54,852 nt of DNA from Myxococcales bacterium (GTDB lineage Bacteria; Myxococcota_A; Polyangia; Haliangiales; Haliangiaceae). Positions 1 to 8,116 of the stretch are shown in pieces. Positions within the stretch are counted from its first letter, which is position 1, and each line of letters starts with the position of its first letter. The translations under genes and the position numbers were made by a program. The DNA is taken from positions 1-54,852 of the forward strand of contig CANKMW010000063.1 in assembly GCA_947483555.1 (NCBI GenBank). Reading direction: 5' to 3'. The notes under the pieces are model-generated. The model was not told the DNA's origin. It saw nothing but the letters and a program-made list of their open reading frames with translations, and searched no databases.

Positions 1-2
1 CG

Positions 3-407
3 ATGGCAACGCGTGCTCCCGGGTCCGCCTCTCGCGTACCAACGCCGCGCCTGTTCAACCGCGGCCGGCGAGAATGTTCGGATCTGCCGCCGCCCGGTCC
101 GCGGGAGGACCGGGTAGGCCACGCCCTCCAGCCGGAGCAGGGTGTTCACTCCGATCCCCAGTTCGCGGGCTACCTGAGCCGAGGTCCAGCACCCCCGGCC
201 GCGGAGTTCCGCGACCTCCCGAGTCATCGCCATCGGATGGTGCGCCTTCAGGTAGCGAGGGACGCCAGCACGCCTGTGCCGGGGCAGCACCTTGATCGCA
301 CCGCCGCAACCGCATGAGCAGCGATGCGGCCTGCCATTCTCGGCCCTCGCCCACTCCGCTGCGGTCTCGGGCCGGCACCGCGCGGCGATGGAATGCTCAA
401 TAACCAG
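3..407 (-). CDS. Zinc-ribbon/HTH DNA-binding-like protein, partial (runs off left edge)
   Basis: I do not recognise a named family. Reading leftwards, the frame is open with coherent protein-like sequence: an acidic/basic helix, a CSCGCG cysteine cluster followed by a basic stretch (PRHRRAGVPRYLKAHH), then a helix-turn-helix of MerR/excisionase type (WTSAQVARELGIGVNTLL, then PRTGRRQIRTFSPAAV). No stop is met before the window edge, and no ATG, GTG or TTG lies in frame upstream of the cysteine cluster, so both ends are uncertain; the coordinate given starts at a CTG. CxCGCG clusters plus small HTHs are common in phage or mobile-element proteins, which suggests a mobile origin (inference). It lies against the broken P-loop of comM on the opposite strand. 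Confidence 0.5.
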   Translation of the reverse strand, partial: MVIEHSIAARCRPETAAEWARAENGRPHRCSCGCGGAIKVLPRHRRAGVPRYLKAHHPMAMTREVAELRGRGCWTSAQVARELGIGVNTLLRLEGVAYPVLPRTGRRQIRTFSPAAVEQARRWYARGGPGSTRCH

Positions 408-420
408 AGGTGGGTCAGAG

Positions 421-1338
421 GGACCGGGATCCGGCAAGTCGATGCTGGCGCGCCGCATCCCGACCATCTTGCCGCCGCTGTCGCGCGACGAGGCCATCGA
501 CATCACCAAGGTCTACTCGGCGGCCGGCCTGTCCGAGGGGCTGGCCAGCGAGCGGCCGTTCCGCGCCCCGCATCACACGGTGTCGACCGCGGCGTTGCTG
601 GGCGGCGGCAGCGTGCCGCGGCCCGGTGAAATCTCGCTGGCCCATCACGGCGTGCTCTTCCTCGACGAGCTGCCCGAGTTCCAGCGCGCCGCGCTCGAGG
701 CGCTGCGCCAGCCGCTCGAAGATCGCGACATCGTGATCGGCCGCGTCCACGCCACCGTCCGCCTGCCGGCCAGCTTCCTGCTCGTGGCGTCGGCCAACCC
801 GTGTCCGTGCGGATGGTCGGGCTCGCAGGTGCGCACGTGCACGTGCAGCGCCGGCGCGGTCGAGCGCTACCGGGGTCGCATGAGCGGGCCGCTGCTCGAC
901 CGCATCGACCTGCACGTCACCGTGAAGCCGGTGGCGCTCGCCGAGCTGCGCCGCCTCGAGCCCGGCGAGGCGTCGGCGGTGGTGCGCGAGCGCGTGGTCG
1001 CGGCGCGGGCCCGCCAGGCGGCGCGGCTGGCGCCGTTTGGCGTCCGCACCAACGCCGAGATGTCCCCGGCCGCGACCCGCGCGACCTGCACGCTGACCGC
1101 GGCCGCCGAGGAGCACCTGGCGCAGCTCGGTGCCCGGCGGACCGGGCTGAGCGCGCGGGCGATCGATCGCATCATCAAGGTGGCGCGCACCGTCGCCGAC
1201 CTCGCTGGCCGCGACCGCATCGAGCAGGACGACGTGACGATGGCGGCCGGCTTCCGGGTCCTCGATTGCGAGCCGACGGTCGATCCGCGCGGGTTCACCG
1301 CGGCGCCGGCGGTGGCCGGCGTCGTCGTGGGCGCGTGA
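421..1338 (+). pseudogene. comM: comM/YifB (Mg-chelatase-like AAA ATPase), 5' part missing
   Basis: C-terminal two thirds of a ComM/YifB-family AAA+ ATPase; ComM is a helicase that helps integrate DNA during natural transformation. Visible are the end of the Walker A loop (GSGKSMLARR, then IPTILPPL), Walker B (GVLFLDELPEF), the NPCPCG cysteine motif, the DRIDLH arginine-finger region and the C-terminal lid (TGLSARAIDRIIKVARTVADL). Family members are about 500 residues; only about 305 codons are here. The N-terminal S5-fold domain is absent and homology begins inside the P-loop, which reads GPGSGK instead of GPPGSGK. Upstream codons (292-420) belong to unrelated sequence. Either an insertion or rearrangement broke the gene, or the assembly is chimeric at this point. 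Confidence 0.85.
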
Positions 1339-1381
1339 CCCGCGGCATGCGACGACCGTGGTCGAGCGCGACCCGACGCGA

Positions 1382-1387
1382 TATCAT
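1382..1387 (+). promoter_or_regulatory. -10 box for yvcK-like gene
   Basis: TATCAT ends 6 nt before the ATG at 1394, which places the expected transcription start on or next to the start codon. No convincing -35 box. It supports 1394 over the in-frame GTG at 1358. Confidence 0.55.
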
Positions 1388-1393
1388 CGAGCG

Positions 1394-2683
1394 ATGCCGA
1401 CCAGGACCACGACGATCGGCGTGATCTCGTCGGATGGGCAGCTCGCCGGATCGCTGGCCGAGCTGGTGCAGCGGTTCGGCGATCGGGTGCAGTGGCCGGT
1501 GGATCGCGCGCGGCTCGGGCGCGGTGAGTTCGACCTGATCGTCGTGCGCGATGGCGAGCTGCCGCTGGCACCGCTGGTCGGCGACGCCGGCTGTCCGGTG
1601 TTCGCGATCGGCGACGGCGCCGGCGATGCCATCGTCGACGCCTACGCCGCCGGCGTCGCGTACTACGTGGTCGAGCCGCATCATCCGCGCGAGCTGTTAG
1701 CGCAGCTCAACGCCAGCCTGCGCGGGCATCGACGCATCGTGGCGATCGGTGGTGGCGCCGGGCTCTACACCTTGTTGTGCGGGCTCAAGGCCCAACCCGG
1801 GACCAACCTGACCGCGGTGGTGACGGTCAGCGACGACGGTGGCTCGAGCGGGCGCATCCGCGAGGCGTACGGCATCCTGCCGCCCGGCGACATCCGGCGC
1901 AGCCTGGTCGCGCTGTCGACCGCGCCGGCCTTGATGAACCAGCTGTTCCAGTACCGCTTCGCCCACGGCGACGGGCTGCGCGATCACAACCTGGGAAATC
2001 TACTCCTGACCGCGGTCGCCGAGCTGGTCGGATCGAGCGGCGAGGCGGTGCGGGCCGTCGGCGACATCCTCAACGTGCAGGGCACGGTGCTGCCGGTGAG
2101 CGACGACGCGGGCACGCTGTGCGCCGAGTTCATCGACGGCTCGATCGTGCGCGGCGAGCATCGCATCGATGTCCCGGTCGAGCGCGATCCCCGGCTGCGC
2201 GTGGTCCGCGTCTGGCTGGAGCCGCCGTCGCCGGTCACGCGCACCGTGGTGTCGGCGCTGCTGGCGGCCGACACCATCACGGTCGGGCCCGGCGACCTGT
2301 ACACCAGCGTCATCGCGGCGCTGAGCACGATCGGCATGCGCGCGGCGGTGGCGGCGGCGCGCGCCCGGACCATCTACATCTGCAACCTCATGACCAAGCC
2401 GGGCGAGACCCACGGCTACACGGTGTCGGATCATCTCGCCGCGGTGCTCGAGTGTCTGGGGCCGGGCAGCATCGATGACGTGGTGGTCTCGAACACACGG
2501 TGGTCGCCGGAGGCGCTGGGCGAGTACGCGCGGCTCGGGCAGGAGCCGGTGGTGTTCGATGTCGCCGCGACCACGGCGCTGGGCGTCCGCGCGCATGCGG
2601 TCGGGGTCGGCTCCGAGCGCGAGCTCGTGCGCCACGACTCGACCCGGCTGGCCGCCGCCTTGCTGGAGATCCTCGAGGCGTGA
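1394..2683 (+). CDS. yvcK: YvcK/CofD-family protein with N-terminal pseudo-receiver domain
   Basis: Residues about 112-429 match the YvcK (GlmR/gluconeogenesis factor) family: the GGGAGLYTLL nucleotide loop (near 119-128), DDGGSSGR, LPPGDIRRSLVAL, HNLGNLLL, ADTITVGPGDLYTSVI and NLMTKPGETHGYTVSDH. YvcK proteins bind UDP-sugars and help balance carbon flow into cell-wall precursors; CofD relatives make coenzyme F420, but this is the YvcK branch. The first 110 residues resemble a receiver domain (FDLIVVRDGE, then AGVAYYVVEPHHPRELLAQL), yet the phosphoacceptor position is Arg, the acidic pocket is lost and the conserved Lys is Glu, so it is probably unphosphorylated. The ATG at 1394 is chosen from the -10 box just upstream. 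It ends 30 bp from a convergent gene. Confidence 0.88.
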   Translation: MPTRTTTIGVISSDGQLAGSLAELVQRFGDRVQWPVDRARLGRGEFDLIVVRDGELPLAPLVGDAGCPVFAIGDGAGDAIVDAYAAGVAYYVVEPHHPRELLAQLNASLRGHRRIVAIGGGAGLYTLLCGLKAQPGTNLTAVVTVSDDGGSSGRIREAYGILPPGDIRRSLVALSTAPALMNQLFQYRFAHGDGLRDHNLGNLLLTAVAELVGSSGEAVRAVGDILNVQGTVLPVSDDAGTLCAEFIDGSIVRGEHRIDVPVERDPRLRVVRVWLEPPSPVTRTVVSALLAADTITVGPGDLYTSVIAALSTIGMRAAVAAARARTIYICNLMTKPGETHGYTVSDHLAAVLECLGPGSIDDVVVSNTRWSPEALGEYARLGQEPVVFDVAATTALGVRAHAVGVGSERELVRHDSTRLAAALLEILEA

Positions 2684-2713
2684 CCACGGACGGAGACCGG
2701 CGGCGAGTCGGGA

Positions 2714-4072
2714 TCAGAACCAGGCCCGAACCGCGACGCCGCCCACGGCGATCCAGACCGCGGCCGGGCGGGCCTCGGCCCCGCCGCTGACCCGCACCGT
2801 CCACCGCGGCCGCACCCGCCAGGTGACATCGAGCGCCCCCGCGCTCACGTCCTGCTGGATCAGATCGCGGGTGGTGCCGGCGCACGGATCGGTCTGCAGC
2901 GCCGCCGAGATGCCGCGGTCGGCCTCGAGCCCGTGGCCGCCGCCGGCGCCGAGCTCCCAGCGCGCGGCGGTCCAGCCGAGCCGGGCGCGCGCGCCCCACA
3001 CGCCACGAACCTCGTCGCAGCCGCGGAGCAGCCCGACGAAGCCCTCGCCCTCGATGCGCAGGCGGCGCGTGATCGGCGCACCGAGCAACGCCTGCACGCG
3101 GTGCAGGCTCCCCGGCCACGGCATGCGGTCGTAGGTGTAGCGCCCGCCGATCGACCAGCCGCGCTCGTCGCGCCGGACCTCGGCGGCCGCGGTGAGCTGC
3201 GGCACGACCTCGACCACGCCGCCGCGGAGCAGGCCCAGCAGCGACCAGCGCTCGTCGAGCCGCCAGTCGCCACGGGCCGCGAGCCGGTGGTTGTTGGTGG
3301 CGAAGCGTCGGCGGTACTCGTAGATCAAGGTCGCGCTCCACCGCGCGCCCGGGAACGCCGAGACCGTCAGCGTCTCGCCGGTGGCGAACCGCTGCGCGTA
3401 GCCGGTCGGGTAGCGCTCGACGTCGCTGGCGCTCTCGACGCTCAGGTAGTAAGCGCTGGTGCGCAGCGCGCGGGCGCCGGCGTGGCCGGGGTCGGCGGCG
3501 AGGATGCGGCGCGCGAGGGTCCGCGCTCGCCGCGGGTTGCGCTCCGCCGCGGCGAGCAGCGCCTCGCGGTACCAGCGGTCGACGTCGGCGATCGCCCCGA
3601 CCGGCAAGGCGGCGACCGCGACCCGGGCGGCGGCGACGTCGCCGGACCACAGCGCGACGTCGGCCGCCAGCAGCCGAGCGTCGGCGTGAGCGGGCTGCGC
3701 GGCCAGCACGCGCGCCAGGTGGGCAGAGGCCTGGCGCCAGTCGTGCTCCCAGGCCGCGAGCCGGGCCAGCAGGAGCTCGGCATCGAGGTAGTTCGGCGCC
3801 TGGGTCAGGACCACGCGGGCCTCACGCCGGGCGTCTTCATGACGCCCGCTCCACGCCAGCGCCAGCGCCAGGCGCAGCCGCAGATCGACATCGGCCGGCG
3901 TCGCCTCGACCTCGCCAGCGAGCCGCGCGGCGAGCTGCCGCCACTGCAGCAGCGGATCCGGCGCCGCCGGCTCGGCGACCGCGACGCCGACCAGCACGGC
4001 GACCGCGAGCAGTGCTGCGACCAGGCGCACCGCTAGCCCCGATGCCGGCCGTGACCCGGTCACGCTGCGCAT
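2714..4072 (-). CDS. YaiO-like outer-membrane protein: TPR domain plus beta-barrel
   Basis: 452 residues. A signal peptide (hydrophobic LVAALLAVAVLVGVAVA, cleavage near residue 33) is followed by tetratricopeptide-like helical repeats (about 40-215: LRLALALAWSGRHEDARREA, YLDAELLLARLAAWEHDW). The C-terminal half, rich in alternating aromatic/hydrophobic strands, ends in a terminal Phe (VAVRAWF), as expected for a BAM-inserted barrel. This architecture resembles YaiO and, functionally, PgaA, where TPRs guide a polymer into a barrel. It is the last gene of a four-gene operon; its ATG lies 5 nt after the HEAT gene stop. Role as exit pore for the product of the upstream glycosyltransferase is inference from architecture and operon. 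Confidence 0.78.
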   Translation of the reverse strand: MRSVTGSRPASGLAVRLVAALLAVAVLVGVAVAEPAAPDPLLQWRQLAARLAGEVEATPADVDLRLRLALALAWSGRHEDARREARVVLTQAPNYLDAELLLARLAAWEHDWRQASAHLARVLAAQPAHADARLLAADVALWSGDVAAARVAVAALPVGAIADVDRWYREALLAAAERNPRRARTLARRILAADPGHAGARALRTSAYYLSVESASDVERYPTGYAQRFATGETLTVSAFPGARWSATLIYEYRRRFATNNHRLAARGDWRLDERWSLLGLLRGGVVEVVPQLTAAAEVRRDERGWSIGGRYTYDRMPWPGSLHRVQALLGAPITRRLRIEGEGFVGLLRGCDEVRGVWGARARLGWTAARWELGAGGGHGLEADRGISAALQTDPCAGTTRDLIQQDVSAGALDVTWRVRPRWTVRVSGGAEARPAAVWIAVGGVAVRAWF

Positions 4073-4077
4073 GGTCG

Positions 4078-7000
4078 CTAGACCGGCCTGATGAGCGCGC
4101 GGCGGGCGGCGGTGCGGACGTCGCCTACCGGATCGTCGAGGACCGCGCGCAGATGATCCGCGAGCTGAGCCGGGCCGGCCTGGGCCAGCGCGTCGATGGC
4201 CAGCAAGCGGACCCGCGGATCGGGGTCGCGGGTGCCGAGCGCGATCAGCTCGGCGTGGACCAGCGGGTCGATCGCGGCCAGCACCTTCACCGCCGCCTGC
4301 CGCACCGCGACGATCATCGAGCCGGTCAGGCGCGCGACGATCCGCGGCAGCACGCGCTCGACCTCGCGGCGAACCAGCGTGCGGGCGTCGGCGGTCAGCG
4401 CGCCGTGGCGCCCGAGGAAGCACGGCAGGCCTTCGTCGTCGGGCGACGCCAGCAAGGCCAGCGCGGCCTGGGCCGCGACCCGGGCCGAGGCGTCGCCGGT
4501 CAACTCGGCGAGCACCTCGATCGCCCGCGTGCTGGCCATCGTACCCAGCGTGGTGGCCAGGGTGGCGCGCAGCTCGATCGAGGGATCGAACGCGACCGCG
4601 GCCAGCGCGTCGAGCACGTCGGCGCGGCGCGAGCTGCCGAGCGCGCGCACCGCCGCCAGCCGGACGGTCTCGGTCGGGTCCTGCAACCCGGCCATCACGG
4701 CGCCGAGCGCCGCCGGCGTGGCCAGCCGGGCCAGCGCGGCCACCGCCTCGGCCCGCAGCACCGCGACCGGCGCGGCCAGGAATCCGCTCAGCACCGACAA
4801 GGAGGCCGCGTCGGCGATCCGGCCGAGCACGCGGATGGCGCCGACCACGACCTCGTCGCGGTCCTGGGTCGCGGTCCAGGCGTGGAAGCCGTCGAGGTCG
4901 GCGGTGAAGACTCGCGCACACGCCTCCTCGGCCGCCTCCCGCACGCCGGGGTCGCCGGCGCGCAGGCCGTCGAGCAGCGAGGTCGCGTTGGCCGGCGTGA
5001 CGATCGCCGCGGCGGCGCGCAGCGCGGTGGCGCGCACCTCGGGATCGGGATCGCGGGTCGCGTCGAGCACGGCGTCGCGGACCAGCGCCGGTGAGCCGGC
5101 GCTGACGATGGCCAGCGCGGTGATGGCCTCGCGCCGCACGCCGACGTCGGGGTCGTGCTTGACGGCGTCGGCGAGCGCGCGCTGAGCGCCGGCATCGTCG
5201 TCGATCTGGGCCAGCGCGATCGTGGCGTGGCGGCGCTCGGCGGGATCGACCGCGACGCGCAGGGCGGTGGCGTACTCGGCGACCAGCTGGTCGGCACCCA
5301 GGCCGCCAGCGCCGAGCATGGGGATCCGCTGGGTCGTGCGCGGCCGCATGCGGTCGCGGTACGCTTGGCGTAGCCCGTCGTCCTCGTGAGCGAGCAGGTG
5401 ATCGACGGCCGCCGCGACCCCCGGCTCGCGAAGCCGCTGGGTCGCTTCGCCGACCGCCGCCGCGGCGCCAGTGAGCGCGAGCGCGATGACGATCAGCGCG
5501 GCGTCGACCTCGTCGCGGGGCAGCGCGGTGAGCCGGCGCGTCGCCCGGCCGCCCGCGCAGCGCGCCAGCGCGAGCGCCGCCCGGCCGCGCACGAAGCGAT
5601 CCGGATCGGCGAGCACGGACTCGATCGCGTCGTCGACGCCGACGGCGGCGGACCTGCCGAGGCCGTTGACCGACGCCGCGCGCACGTACGGGCTGGGGTC
5701 GGCGAGCGCCCGACGCAGCGCGGTCACGGCATCCGCGCTGGCCGCGGCCAGCTTGCCGAGCGCGCCGGCGGCGCTGGCCCGCACCGCCGCGTCGGGCTCC
5801 TCGAGCAGCGCGGCGAGCAGCGGCACCGCGCGCGGATCGCCGGTCTTGCCGAGCGTCCACGTCACGCCGATGCGCGCCTTCTCCCCCGGGTTGGCCATGA
5901 GCACGTCGAGGGCCGGCGCGAGGTCGTCGAAGCCCAGGGTGGCGAGGTGGAAGCAGATCGCGTCGCGCTGGCTGTCGGTCGCGGTCGGCAACGCGCGCAG
6001 CAGATGTTCGACGGCGCGCGGCCCGCCCAGCCGACCGAGCGACTCGGCGGCCGCGACCTGGACCGGCTCCGACGAGTCGCCGAGCGCCGCCGCCAGCGCG
6101 TCGGCCAGCGCGTCGCTGCCATCGGGGGAGACGCGGGCGGCGCGAGCCCCCAGCGCGGCGGCCGCCGCCAGGCGGGCGTCGACGTAGCGATCGCCAAGGG
6201 CGTTGACCAGGAGTCCGGTGGCCGCGGTGTCGCGCACCATGGCGATGACGGCGAGCGCGGCCACCCGCACCTCGTCGCTGCGGTCGGTCGCCAGCGCCGC
6301 CAGCCGCTCGAGGTGGCCGGCCAGCGCCGACGAGTCGAAGTGGAGCAGCGCGTCGGAGGCGGCGGTGCGGATGGCCCGCTCCGGCGCGCTCAGCCGATCG
6401 AGCAACGGCCCCACCGTCGTCGCCACCGCCAGCGCGCCGAGGGCCGCGATCGCCTCGAGCGCGACCGCCGGGTCGGGATCACGGATCACGCCGACCAGCG
6501 CGTCGGCATGGCGGAGCTCGCCGACCTGGCCGAGCACGCGGGCGATGCGCGCCCGCATGCGCGGCTCGGGGGCAGCGAGGTAGCGCACCAGCCGTTCCGA
6601 GAGTCCGGCCCGGCCGACCGCGATCAGGCGCTGCTCGGCCTCGGCGCTCGCGATCTCGTCGGCCTCGGCGAGGTCGTTGAACGGCTTCTCCAGCTTGCCC
6701 ATCCGGTCGAGGGCGAGCACGGCGCGGCGCCGGACCTCGGGGTTGGCGTCGGCGAGCGCGGCCTCGATCGGCGCCGTGTCGGCGGGCGCCAGGGCCTCGA
6801 TCGCCTCGAAAGCGCGGAACCGCATCCAGTAGTCGGCGTCGCCGAGCGACGCGATCAAGAGCGGCAGGGCGCGCTCGTCACCGAGCTCGCCGAGCGCCCG
6901 CGCCGCCTGCGCGCGCACCGCGGCGATCGGGTCGCGGAGCACGACCGTGATGAGCGGCGCCACCGCCTGGGCATCGCCGAGCGCGGCGAGCGCGTTGCAC

Positions 7001-7743
7001 GCCGACAGCCGCAGCGACTCGGCGCGGTCGTGGAGCCGCTCGACGATCGGCCAGGTCGCGCGGTGGTCGCCGATGCGGCCGAGGATCTGCACCGACCAGA
7101 TCCGCGCGTTCAGGCTCTCGCTGCGGTCGAGGGCGGCGAGCAGCGGGTCGACCGCGCCACCACCGAAGTCGCACAGCACCTGCGCCAGCCGCGGCGACGC
7201 CCACTCGTCGACGTCGGCGAGCAGCTCGCACATCTCGGCGATCACCGCCGGGTCCTTGAGCCGGCCCAGCGCCTCGGCACACGCCAGCTTGACGTCACCG
7301 TCCTCGTCGGGATCGCGCATCGTCTCGACCAGCGGGCGGACGCCGCGCGGATCGCCGATCAAGCCGAGCGCGGTCGCCGCCAGCGCCCGCTCGCGCCAGG
7401 CCCGCGCGGTGCGCACCTCGTCGAGGTAGCGGTCGGTCAGGCCGAGCATCCGGAACGACGACGCCAGCTCGGCGGGACGCTGGGGGCCGGCCGCGTCGAG
7501 CTCGCGACGCAGCTCGTGCTCGAGCACGCGCACGTCGTAGAGGTCACGCATCTCGAACAGCATCTGGTCGAGGCCGCGATAGGCGTCGGCGCGCGACCGC
7601 GCCAGCCGGGCCTCGAGCTCGCTCGCCTGCCGGCGCAGCTTGTGATCGAACGCGCGGCGCACCAGCGAGCGGCCGGCGAACCACGCCGTGATGACCACCG
7701 CGGCGATCGCGATCAGCGCGGCGGCGGCGAGAATGACCATCAT
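4078..7743 (-). CDS. Membrane-anchored HEAT-repeat protein
   Basis: 1221 residues. It begins with one transmembrane segment (MVILAAAALIAIAAVVITAW) and a short basic/coiled stretch. From about residue 120 to the C-terminus it is almost entirely HEAT/PBS-lyase-type repeats of about 30 residues (patterns such as DPDPEVRATALRAAAAI, DPSPYVRAASVNGLGR, DEVRVAALAVIAMV). Such solenoids are protein-binding scaffolds; no catalytic motif is visible. The ATG overlaps the stop of the receiver gene (ATGA at 7743-7740), implying translational coupling. Position between a polysaccharide-synthase-like enzyme with a receiver and an outer-membrane barrel suggests a periplasmic or cytoplasmic bridge; the side of the membrane cannot be decided from sequence, though an N-terminal anchor with few preceding charges fits a periplasmic solenoid. 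Confidence 0.85.
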   Translation of the reverse strand: MMVILAAAALIAIAAVVITAWFAGRSLVRRAFDHKLRRQASELEARLARSRADAYRGLDQMLFEMRDLYDVRVLEHELRRELDAAGPQRPAELASSFRMLGLTDRYLDEVRTARAWRERALAATALGLIGDPRGVRPLVETMRDPDEDGDVKLACAEALGRLKDPAVIAEMCELLADVDEWASPRLAQVLCDFGGGAVDPLLAALDRSESLNARIWSVQILGRIGDHRATWPIVERLHDRAESLRLSACNALAALGDAQAVAPLITVVLRDPIAAVRAQAARALGELGDERALPLLIASLGDADYWMRFRAFEAIEALAPADTAPIEAALADANPEVRRRAVLALDRMGKLEKPFNDLAEADEIASAEAEQRLIAVGRAGLSERLVRYLAAPEPRMRARIARVLGQVGELRHADALVGVIRDPDPAVALEAIAALGALAVATTVGPLLDRLSAPERAIRTAASDALLHFDSSALAGHLERLAALATDRSDEVRVAALAVIAMVRDTAATGLLVNALGDRYVDARLAAAAALGARAARVSPDGSDALADALAAALGDSSEPVQVAAAESLGRLGGPRAVEHLLRALPTATDSQRDAICFHLATLGFDDLAPALDVLMANPGEKARIGVTWTLGKTGDPRAVPLLAALLEEPDAAVRASAAGALGKLAAASADAVTALRRALADPSPYVRAASVNGLGRSAAVGVDDAIESVLADPDRFVRGRAALALARCAGGRATRRLTALPRDEVDAALIVIALALTGAAAAVGEATQRLREPGVAAAVDHLLAHEDDGLRQAYRDRMRPRTTQRIPMLGAGGLGADQLVAEYATALRVAVDPAERRHATIALAQIDDDAGAQRALADAVKHDPDVGVRREAITALAIVSAGSPALVRDAVLDATRDPDPEVRATALRAAAAIVTPANATSLLDGLRAGDPGVREAAEEACARVFTADLDGFHAWTATQDRDEVVVGAIRVLGRIADAASLSVLSGFLAAPVAVLRAEAVAALARLATPAALGAVMAGLQDPTETVRLAAVRALGSSRRADVLDALAAVAFDPSIELRATLATTLGTMASTRAIEVLAELTGDASARVAAQAALALLASPDDEGLPCFLGRHGALTADARTLVRREVERVLPRIVARLTGSMIVAVRQAAVKVLAAIDPLVHAELIALGTRDPDPRVRLLAIDALAQAGPAQLADHLRAVLDDPVGDVRTAARRALIRPV

Positions 7744-8114
7744 GGCGCCCGTCCCATCACGGCGGCCACCGCCGCCGTGGCCAGGTCGACGGCGACCGGC
7801 TTGGCGATCAGCTCGCGGGCGCCGACCTCGGCCGCCCACAGCCGGTCGGCCGCCCCGAGCGTGTCGCCCATCAGGACCACGGGCGTCGCCGCGGTCGCCG
7901 GGTGCGCGCGCAGGCGACGGCACAGCTGGTAGCCGTTGAGGCCGGGCATCACGACGTCGGCGAGCACCACGTCGGGCGGCGTGGTGGTGGCCAGCTCCAG
8001 GGCGTCGAGGCCGTCGCGCGCGGTGGTGACCGAGTGGCCGGCGGCGCGCAGGCCCCGCGACAGCTCGCCCAGCACCGCGAGGTCGTCGTCGACGAGCAGC
8101 ACGACCAGCCCCAT
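7740..8114 (-). CDS. Stand-alone response-regulator receiver domain
   Basis: 124 residues, a single CheY-like domain with no output domain. Key residues are all present: acidic pocket DDD at 9-11, phosphoacceptor Asp53 in VVLADVVMPG, and the Lys of LIAKPV. The switch Thr/Ser position reads GDT in VVLMGDT. Its ATG is 2 nt after the glycosyltransferase stop and its stop overlaps the HEAT gene start. No histidine kinase is in the window. It probably gates the glycosyltransferase or scaffold by phosphorylation-dependent binding (inference from operon position). Confidence 0.9.
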   Translation of the reverse strand: MGLVVLLVDDDLAVLGELSRGLRAAGHSVTTARDGLDALELATTTPPDVVLADVVMPGLNGYQLCRRLRAHPATAATPVVLMGDTLGAADRLWAAEVGARELIAKPVAVDLATAAVAAVMGRAP

Positions 8115-8116
8115 GG

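Noticed and set aside
421..445. Intein inserted in the comM P-loop
   Set aside because: P-loops are intein sites, but the adjacent ORF is on the opposite strand and no splicing motifs are present.
5386..7932. 848-codon plus-strand frame opposite the HEAT gene
   Set aside because: Arg/Asp-rich shadow of a high-GC gene; no domain or conserved motif.
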